From Methanothrix sp. (lineage in GTDB: Archaea; Halobacteriota; Methanosarcinia; Methanotrichales; Methanotrichaceae): a stretch of 11,432 nt of DNA. The notes under the pieces were generated by a model. It searched no databases and was not told the origin of the DNA. It worked only from the letters and a program-made list of their open reading frames with translations. Below are positions 5,998-11,432 of this stretch, piece by piece. Both the position numbers and the translations under genes were made by a program. The stretch is from the NCBI GenBank assembly GCA_028688175.1, contig JAQTYS010000070.1, forward strand, positions 1 to 11,432, given 5' to 3'. The stretch's first letter is position 1, and each line of letters opens with the position of its first letter.

Positions 5998-7179
5998 TCA
6001 GATTCCTGATCCACTACCACTGCTTTTCAGCACACCATATACACGCTCCACCACCTCGCGAACATCGAAACGCTCTTCTGCCATGATTCGGCTGGCCCGG
6101 CCCATTCTCTCTATCAGCTCGGGCTGAAGAATGAACCGCTCCATCGCATCCGCCAGCGCACCGGGATTGCGCACCGGGACCAGGAAACCATTCTTGCCAT
6201 CGATTACCGTTTCGCGACAGCCGGGCGCGTCTGTGGTTATGATGGGACGCGCCATGGCCATCGCCTCCTGGGTGATACGTGGCACTCCCTCCCGGTAGTA
6301 GGAAGGAAATACAAAGACGCTGGTCTGCGCCAGCCAGGGGCGCACATCGGGAACATATCCCGGCCATTCAAGGGTCCCATCCACGGTCCACTCATCAATC
6401 TCGCGCCGGGATAGCGCACCGGGATTGGTATCCAAACCGCCCAGCAGAATGAATCGCGTGTCAGGATGCCTTTGCCTGATCAGCTTGGCAGCCTTGGCAT
6501 ACTCCGCTATGCCCTTCTCTCGCAAGAGACGCGCTGCCAGCAGGAATGTAACGGGCCCTGTGACGGCAGGCGCAGCAGGCCACTCACAAAGGTCCACTCC
6601 AATTCCGCCCAGGAGGATGGCCTTATGAGATGAAAGGATGCGGCGATCCAAGAACTGTGCGAGGTCATCTCCATTCAGAAAGAAAACGCGTTCCGCTCGG
6701 CGCAGGGCAATAGCGGAGAGCAGGAAGACAACAGCCCTCAGTATCTTCCGCTTGAGACGATCTGCGCCCTGTGTTGGAGTAAAGACATAACCCAACCCCT
6801 CAATCGTGGCAAATCGAAGCGGCACCCATGTCAGCCAGGCGGCCAGCGTCCCGTAGATTGCCGGCTTGAAGGCGAAGGCCAGGGTGATATCAGGCTTTCG
6901 TTGGCGGAAAAGCATGACCAAACGGAGCATATCAGCAATGTCTCGAAGGGGGTTCATGCCCGATCTGGATAGCGAGTAGTCCACAGGATTTGCGCCCAGA
7001 AGGCGTACCGCCGCGCGCGTGGATTCATCATAGTCCGGAGCAAGAGCTGAGACCTCATGGCCCCTGGCAATCAGAAAAGAGATTAGCGGGCCGCGAAAGT
7101 TGAGGAGCGAAGATGCCTGGTTGCCTATTATGCAAATGCAAAGACGCGACGTTCTCTCTTCTGCCAAAATATCCCCCAT
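5998..7179 (-). CDS. GT4-family glycosyltransferase
   Basis: Retaining GT-B glycosyltransferase that probably adds a sugar from a nucleotide donor to a lipid-linked acceptor on the cytosolic face. It has 393 residues. The N-terminal Rossmann half includes NQASSLLNFRGPLI (20-33) and IEGLGYVFTP (126-135), the latter like PglA/WbpH-type enzymes acting on undecaprenyl- or dolichyl-linked sugars. The C-terminal half has AARLLREKG with Arg218 and Lys222 (donor phosphate contacts), PGYVPDVRPWL, and the GT4 E-x7-E motif, Glu297 to Glu305 in REGVPRITQEAMAMARPII. Its ATG overlaps the last base of the upstream stop codon (TAATG), so translation is probably coupled to the AglH-like gene that would make its acceptor. 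There is no signal peptide or membrane segment. Donor and linkage are unknown. Confidence 0.88.
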   Translation of the reverse strand: MGDILAEERTSRLCICIIGNQASSLLNFRGPLISFLIARGHEVSALAPDYDESTRAAVRLLGANPVDYSLSRSGMNPLRDIADMLRLVMLFRQRKPDITLAFAFKPAIYGTLAAWLTWVPLRFATIEGLGYVFTPTQGADRLKRKILRAVVFLLSAIALRRAERVFFLNGDDLAQFLDRRILSSHKAILLGGIGVDLCEWPAAPAVTGPVTFLLAARLLREKGIAEYAKAAKLIRQRHPDTRFILLGGLDTNPGALSRREIDEWTVDGTLEWPGYVPDVRPWLAQTSVFVFPSYYREGVPRITQEAMAMARPIITTDAPGCRETVIDGKNGFLVPVRNPGALADAMERFILQPELIERMGRASRIMAEERFDVREVVERVYGVLKSSGSGSGI

Positions 7180-8159
7180 TAAATAATAACATATAGAGCG
7201 AAAGCAGCCTCAATTCCATACAGGAAAAGCACAACATCCCTCTCGTAAACCTTCCGCTTCACTCTCTTAAGCACGGCAATCGCCAGATGGGTCAGGTGAT
7301 ATAAACCATGGCAAGGCAGATCCAGGCTCCCATCCCCATTCACCCTGGCGAACGCCTCAAAATGAAATTTGCAGCGAAGCTGGAGGAAAAAGTCCACTGC
7401 ATACGGCACAAAGAGGATCACGGCAATCTTTTCCATATCCCCAAGTATCGCCACACATGCAGCCAGAGCTCCGACGGAATATGTCATTGTATCGCCGGGA
7501 AACACTTTTGCAGGATACCAGTTGAAGTAAAGGAAGGCCAGAAGTGCCCCCACCATACATAAGGCCAGCATCATTGCATCCGGCTTTCCGCCAATAAAGG
7601 CCACGTAAGAGAGCGTTGATAGGATTATAACACCCATGCCGGCTTCCAGGCCATTGTACCCCGCCACCATGTTAAAAGAATTCGAGGCTCCTATTATTCC
7701 CACAGGTACTATTAGCAGAGGATAGATAACGCCCCAATCGATGGTGCCAGCGATCGGCAGACTCATTGTGGAATTGCCGGCATTGATCACCATCAGGGGC
7801 AGGGCGGCAAAAAAGGTGAGGACGAACTTTTGCCATTGCGCAAGACCAATCTTCCAGCCAGATATGTCGTCAATTATGCCGATAATGCAAGTCATGAGCA
7901 CGGTGCAGATCACCGCCAGAATAGAGACATATTTTGACGAGCCGAAATAAAAAGTCATAATGCCGAGATAGCCCAGTATCCCCAGCACAAAGCCGAAGAC
8001 GACGCAGATCCCACCCATCTCTGGAACTCGGGGTTTTCCCAGCTTGTTCATGTCCAAACCCACCAGGCAAAATTCAGGAGATTTGTGAATCCACTTCTTG
8101 ACAATTATCCATGTGGTCATGAAGCTAATCAGCAGGCTCAACGAAATTACAGGCAGCAT
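7179..8159 (-). CDS. aglH: UDP-GlcNAc--dolichyl-phosphate GlcNAc-phosphotransferase-like (AglH/WecA/MraY family)
   Basis: Polytopic membrane enzyme that transfers a sugar 1-phosphate from UDP-sugar to a polyprenyl (here dolichyl) phosphate, the first step of lipid-linked glycan assembly. Using ATG 8159 gives 326 aa with about ten membrane segments. Family motifs appear in order: GLDMNKLGKPRVPEMGG (34-50), the Asp pair in GIIDDISGW (94-102), NSFNMVAGYNGLEAG (160-174, with Val-Ala-Gly in place of the bacterial D-G), VFPGDTMTYSVGA (219-231), and a C-terminal R-N-D segment followed by HGLYHLTHL (284-292). The frame stays open to 8360, but those extra 67 residues would run back into the divergent gene and lack family resemblance; the start at 8159 suits the TATA box at 8189-8195. 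GlcNAc is the likely sugar, supported by the nearby GlmU-like gene, but it is not proven. Confidence 0.87.
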   Translation of the reverse strand: MLPVISLSLLISFMTTWIIVKKWIHKSPEFCLVGLDMNKLGKPRVPEMGGICVVFGFVLGILGYLGIMTFYFGSSKYVSILAVICTVLMTCIIGIIDDISGWKIGLAQWQKFVLTFFAALPLMVINAGNSTMSLPIAGTIDWGVIYPLLIVPVGIIGASNSFNMVAGYNGLEAGMGVIILSTLSYVAFIGGKPDAMMLALCMVGALLAFLYFNWYPAKVFPGDTMTYSVGALAACVAILGDMEKIAVILFVPYAVDFFLQLRCKFHFEAFARVNGDGSLDLPCHGLYHLTHLAIAVLKRVKRKVYERDVVLFLYGIEAAFALYVII

Positions 8160-8188
8160 GGCATCATGGTTTCGATTGGTGCCACAAG

Positions 8189-8195
8189 ATATATA
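8189..8195. promoter_or_regulatory. Shared palindromic TATA element between divergent genes
   Basis: ATATATA reads as AGATATATAG on the plus strand and CTATATATC on the minus strand. Archaeal TATA boxes are centred about 26 nt before the transcription start. This predicts starts near 8218 (plus) and 8166 (minus), 3 nt before the GTG at 8221 and 7 nt before the ATG at 8159. Both messages would be leaderless or nearly so, which fits the absence of a Shine-Dalgarno sequence before either start. Confidence 0.5.
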
Positions 8196-8220
8196 GATTG
8201 ATCCATATTCCTTATCATGA

Positions 8221-10875
8221 GTGCCCATCAAGGAAGCGGATACTAGATGCATAAGTCCAATAAATCGAGCAATTGATAGCTTTGCATCAATCATGGCAGC
8301 CAGGCCAAATTTGCTCTTGTTCCTTGCGTTCATAATGATTGTATTCATCAAGTCACTCATATCTCTGAAGTTTCAGTCTCCGTGGATCTTTCAGGACGAG
8401 ACAGTATATGCCAAGATGGCTGAAAATATATTGAACCAGGATTATATCACACTACCTATATTATATCCACTTTCCATATCATTCGCAAACATTTTCTCAT
8501 CGGATAAATTAACGAGTTATCATATCATGCTGCTGATTACTACCATTATAAATTCATCGATATTGTTTCCATCATATTTTATTATGCGTCATTATGCCAA
8601 CAGGAATTACGCACTCCAGGGATCTATTGCCATTACAGTATTGCCATGCCTGACTCTCTACAACTTCACTCTGATGTGCGAAAATCTACTCATGCCTTTA
8701 TTCATCTTCAGCATCTGGTTTGTGCATGAAGCTTACCGGACAGCAGCAAGATTATGGATTGCAGTAGCCGTATTATCGGTCATATTGCTTTTTTTTACCA
8801 AGCATAGCGGCTTCGCCATGATATTTGGTTTAGGTGCCTCTGTTATCTACTACATAATCTCCGATCAGAATTATGATCTGTTGCATTTGAGGTCAAAGAG
8901 ATCAATTCTATCTAAATCTCAACTCCTTTTTGCATTATTTCTTGCCATTGCATCTTTGCTGGTCTGCAAGACTATTATGGATAATCCAATATTAGGAAGT
9001 TATATAGAAAGGGAGCTATATAATTCAGAGATATATATAATTAGATTTGCAGACATATTTATTAATATTAGCTCTCTACGTGAGTTCCTTTTGCTTCTCC
9101 TGCATGAGCTGGAGTACCTAATGATCACCTCTTATTTTGCTGTTTTTCTTATTGCGACGATATTTATCTTTTATGTATTGAATATATTCAGAGGTTTTTC
9201 CCTGAATATCATAGATTATGAGAATTTAGCAGAGCTCAAAAGAGACAAATCTCTGAAATCATCAATAATCTATTTCTTATTCTCCGGCATGGCTTTGGTC
9301 ATTGCAGTGGTCCTCTTCATGTATCAGATGATGCAAAGTCTCCCCGAAGGCTATTCGCTTCTCTATTTATGCAACCGAGACGATTTTCAGCTCATGGGGC
9401 GGTACATCGATCCACTCGTTCCGGCAATATTCCTGTTTGGCCTCATAGGTTTGAATCGTATAAGTGGGCAAAGAATAGAGAAACGATTCAAAGCGCTTCT
9501 TGCATTCATAATAACATATCTAGCCACAAGCAGCCTGTATTCCTTAACCTTTCCTTTCACTGCGAATAAAGAAGTATTTCCAATACTCTATTTGAAGTAT
9601 CTGGAATCGGTGATGCCCACCTGGGCATTGGTTCCTGTTATCATGCCCACATTCTTATTAGGATTGTATTTATCCCTCTACACTCGAAGATACCGACCAA
9701 TCCTATTAGTGATGGTTATTTTATTCTCACTGACAATATCGGCATATACGATACCACAAGAGCTGGCTGCCTCGAACGGATTCCAGGACCAAAATCAAAT
9801 CGGATCATACCTGGAGGAATTCTCAAACGACAGCTCGCTAATACTCATGGACCTGGAAGATGATATGAGAGACCGGGTCATGTTGCCTTTCACTAAATTC
9901 TGGGCCAGAGGAAAGATAGTTACCCATTACAGCGCAAAAGATCCATCCGGCGTATATTCCGATTATGCCAGGAATGTAAGCTATATAATATCCTCTAAGA
10001 TATTGCCTTATCAGCCTATTGCATTCTCTACGAAAGGTTTTCGATTATACAAACCGATAAATATTATGGATAACGCATCCCTGTATGGCATCGATAAGAC
10101 CGATGGCTGGCATTACATGGAACTTTGGAACGGCCTGCCTGCCAATTGGATGAAGAGCAATGCAACTCTTACCATATATTCGGATCGAGATCTTCAGGCG
10201 ACCCTAAGCTTCAATGCGCTGAGCTTCTACACAAGCAGAACGCTTCAAGTATTCTACAACGATACCCTCGTAACTCAGGCTACGTTGCCCACTAATTTCA
10301 TAACAGTGCAAATACCCATTGATCTCAAACATGGAAAGAACCAGGTACGCTTCAATGTGCCGGAAGGCTGTAGCAGGCCTCTGGATATTGGAGAGCTTAA
10401 CAACAGCGACGACCGGTGTCTCAGTGTGGGCATCCAGAACCTGACCATATACGAAAGGAAAGATAATATCATTTCAAGCGAAGAGCAATCATACCCAGAA
10501 TTTGCATCCGGCTGGCATGGTGCAGAGAACTGGAACGCAATCACTACCCGTTGGATGGAGGCAGACGCAGCAGTCACAGTATTTTCCGAGGTGAGCCGTG
10601 ACGCGGTATTGATATTTCAGGCCCAGAGCTTTGTCCGGCCCAGATCTCTGGAGATATCTTCTGATGCACTTCCCAATGCCAAGTTTACCGTCACTACAAA
10701 TTTTGAAAATATTACAGAGCCGATTCACCTGATAAAAGGACTAAATCTAATAAGATTCCATGTACCGGAAGGCTGCGAAAAGCCTTGCGATATCCCGGAG
10801 CTTGACAGTCCTGATTGCCGATGTCTGAGCGTGGCGGTCCAGAACCTAAATATAACATACTCAAAGCATTTTTAA
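8221..10875 (+). CDS. GT-C/GT39-like membrane protein with two tandem C-terminal repeat domains
   Basis: Large membrane protein of 884 aa from GTG 8221; an ATG at 8293 (giving 860 aa) is an alternative. The first 540 or so residues hold about a dozen hydrophobic segments. Just after the first comes FQDETVYAKMAENIL, with an Asp59-Glu60 pair like the first-loop acidic motif of GT-C transferases using dolichyl-phosphate sugars (GT39/ArnT type). The C-terminal 265 or so residues are two related domains (629-744 and 764-880). Each has a G-W-H-x2-E opening, a W-M sequence, a beta-rich S-F-x3-R-[TS]-L segment, then VPEGC, I-x-E-L, D-x-RCLSV and QNL; both Cys are conserved. They look like carbohydrate-binding or jelly-roll-like beta-sandwiches on the outer face (inference). 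The gene is visibly AT-rich compared with its neighbours. The catalytic role is likely but unproven, and the donor and acceptor are unknown. Confidence 0.72.
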   Translation: MPIKEADTRCISPINRAIDSFASIMAARPNLLLFLAFIMIVFIKSLISLKFQSPWIFQDETVYAKMAENILNQDYITLPILYPLSISFANIFSSDKLTSYHIMLLITTIINSSILFPSYFIMRHYANRNYALQGSIAITVLPCLTLYNFTLMCENLLMPLFIFSIWFVHEAYRTAARLWIAVAVLSVILLFFTKHSGFAMIFGLGASVIYYIISDQNYDLLHLRSKRSILSKSQLLFALFLAIASLLVCKTIMDNPILGSYIERELYNSEIYIIRFADIFINISSLREFLLLLLHELEYLMITSYFAVFLIATIFIFYVLNIFRGFSLNIIDYENLAELKRDKSLKSSIIYFLFSGMALVIAVVLFMYQMMQSLPEGYSLLYLCNRDDFQLMGRYIDPLVPAIFLFGLIGLNRISGQRIEKRFKALLAFIITYLATSSLYSLTFPFTANKEVFPILYLKYLESVMPTWALVPVIMPTFLLGLYLSLYTRRYRPILLVMVILFSLTISAYTIPQELAASNGFQDQNQIGSYLEEFSNDSSLILMDLEDDMRDRVMLPFTKFWARGKIVTHYSAKDPSGVYSDYARNVSYIISSKILPYQPIAFSTKGFRLYKPINIMDNASLYGIDKTDGWHYMELWNGLPANWMKSNATLTIYSDRDLQATLSFNALSFYTSRTLQVFYNDTLVTQATLPTNFITVQIPIDLKHGKNQVRFNVPEGCSRPLDIGELNNSDDRCLSVGIQNLTIYERKDNIISSEEQSYPEFASGWHGAENWNAITTRWMEADAAVTVFSEVSRDAVLIFQAQSFVRPRSLEISSDALPNAKFTVTTNFENITEPIHLIKGLNLIRFHVPEGCEKPCDIPELDSPDCRCLSVAVQNLNITYSKHF
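10105..10848 (+). repeat. Tandem protein-domain repeat inside the GT-C-like gene
   Basis: Two copies of a domain of about 116 residues with a period near 135 residues: copy 1 at 10105-10452 (GWHYMELWN to QNLTIY) and copy 2 at 10510-10860 (GWHGAENWN to QNLNITY). Copies share W-M, the R-[TS]-L segment, RF.VPEGC and RCLSV..QN. The bases have diverged, which points to an old duplication. Confidence 0.75.
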
Positions 10876-10899
10876 TCCACCTCATCATCACCATAGTCC

Positions 10900-11432
10900 A
10901 TGCAAGCGATCATTCTCGCTGCGGGCGAAGGAAGCCGCATGCGCCCATTGACTGCCAATCTGCCCAAGGTAATGCTGCCTGTGGCAGGCAAGCCATTGCT
11001 CGAGCACATCATCCTGCGAGTTGCCAGGGCAGGTACGGACCGCTTCGTCCTGGTGGTGGGATATGGGGCGAAGAGCGTGCGCTCATACTTCGAAGACGGC
11101 AGCCGCCTGGGCCTGAAGATAGATTATGCCGACCAGGATAAGCAGCTGGGCACCGGCCACGCCCTCATGGCCGCCCAGGAAAAGGCTGAGGATAGATTTC
11201 TGGTCTTGAATGGTGATGTGCTGCCCGATGAGGCATCCCTACGGGATATGGCCCGCGGCAGTACAGCCGTCTCGGCCATCGAGGTCGATGATCCCAGGAG
11301 ATATGGTGTATTTCTGGCGGAAGGGGATATATTCAAATCAGTAGTGGAGAAAAGCGCCAATCCGCCCTCCAATTTGGCCAATGCCGGCATCTACTTTTTT
11401 AAGAGAAGCATCTTTGCAGCAATGCGATCGAC
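10900..11432 (+). CDS. GlmU-like sugar-1-phosphate nucleotidyltransferase, 5' part (runs off window)
   Basis: Transfers a nucleotidyl group to a sugar 1-phosphate; the archaeal GlmU-like members make UDP-GlcNAc and often carry a C-terminal acetyltransferase. The 177 visible codons start MQAIILAAGEGSRMRPLTAN, followed by LPKVMLPVAGKPLLEHII, the classic nucleotide-binding signature G-x-G-x-R-x3-L-T-x4-P-K. Next come VLVVGYG, QLGTGHAL (uracil- or base-contacting region), VLNGDVLPD with the metal-binding Asp, and a VEKSANPPSNLANAGIYFF segment. No stop occurs before the window ends, so an acetyltransferase domain cannot be tested. It begins 24 nt after the GT-C-like gene on the same strand, probably in one transcript, though no clear ribosome-binding site precedes the ATG. 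A glucose-1-phosphate thymidylyltransferase or mannose-1-phosphate guanylyltransferase is the alternative. Confidence 0.88.
   Translation, partial: MQAIILAAGEGSRMRPLTANLPKVMLPVAGKPLLEHIILRVARAGTDRFVLVVGYGAKSVRSYFEDGSRLGLKIDYADQDKQLGTGHALMAAQEKAEDRFLVLNGDVLPDEASLRDMARGSTAVSAIEVDDPRRYGVFLAEGDIFKSVVEKSANPPSNLANAGIYFFKRSIFAAMRS

Noticed and set aside
8160..8360. N-terminal extension of the AglH-like protein to 8360
   Set aside because: It would overlap the divergent gene by about 140 nt, cross the proposed promoter and add residues without family resemblance.

Overview
The window looks archaeal and most like an aceticlastic methanogen of the Methanothrix (Methanosaeta) type. That placement is inferred from gene content: an AglH-like dolichyl-phosphate GlcNAc-phosphotransferase, an archaeal GlmU-like nucleotidyltransferase, a tungsten aldehyde oxidoreductase with a polyferredoxin partner, remnants of the archaeal bifunctional FBP aldolase/phosphatase, and archaeal TATA boxes with starts that lack Shine-Dalgarno sites. 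No rRNA or tRNA is present to confirm it.

Region 1 (1-2790) concerns gluconeogenesis. The 3' end of a class I fructose-1,6-bisphosphatase is followed after 20 nt, with a good ribosome-binding site, by an unusually long class II-type fructose-bisphosphate aldolase (464 aa). Directly after the aldolase stop codon lies a broken piece of the archaeal bifunctional FBP aldolase/phosphatase (class V FBPase family): a central piece joined out of frame to the C-terminus. A second, more decayed C-terminal piece of the same family lies about 700 nt downstream. The region therefore looks like a locus where the ancestral archaeal enzyme decayed beside a bacterial-type two-enzyme replacement. Between the two remnants are a pair of related palindromic hairpins and a possible small membrane-anchored protein.

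Region 2 (2729-5078) is a two-gene operon. A protein with four [4Fe-4S] sites and a charged N-terminal tail precedes an aldehyde:ferredoxin oxidoreductase family catalytic subunit. The pair resembles the heterodimeric WOR5/AorAB arrangement. A T-run follows the operon.

Region 3 (5143-8159, minus strand) reads, in transcription order, as an AglH/WecA-like sugar-phosphate transferase, a GT4 glycosyltransferase overlapping it by one base, and a winged-helix-like protein of unknown role. The first two are suited to starting and extending a lipid-linked glycan.

Region 4 (8189-11432, plus strand) diverges from region 3 through a shared palindromic TATA element. It holds a large GT-C-type membrane protein with two tandem C-terminal repeat domains, then the 5' part of a GlmU-like sugar-1-phosphate nucleotidyltransferase that could supply UDP-GlcNAc to the region 3 pathway. 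Regions 3 and 4 together look like a glycan-assembly (N-glycosylation or surface polysaccharide) locus.
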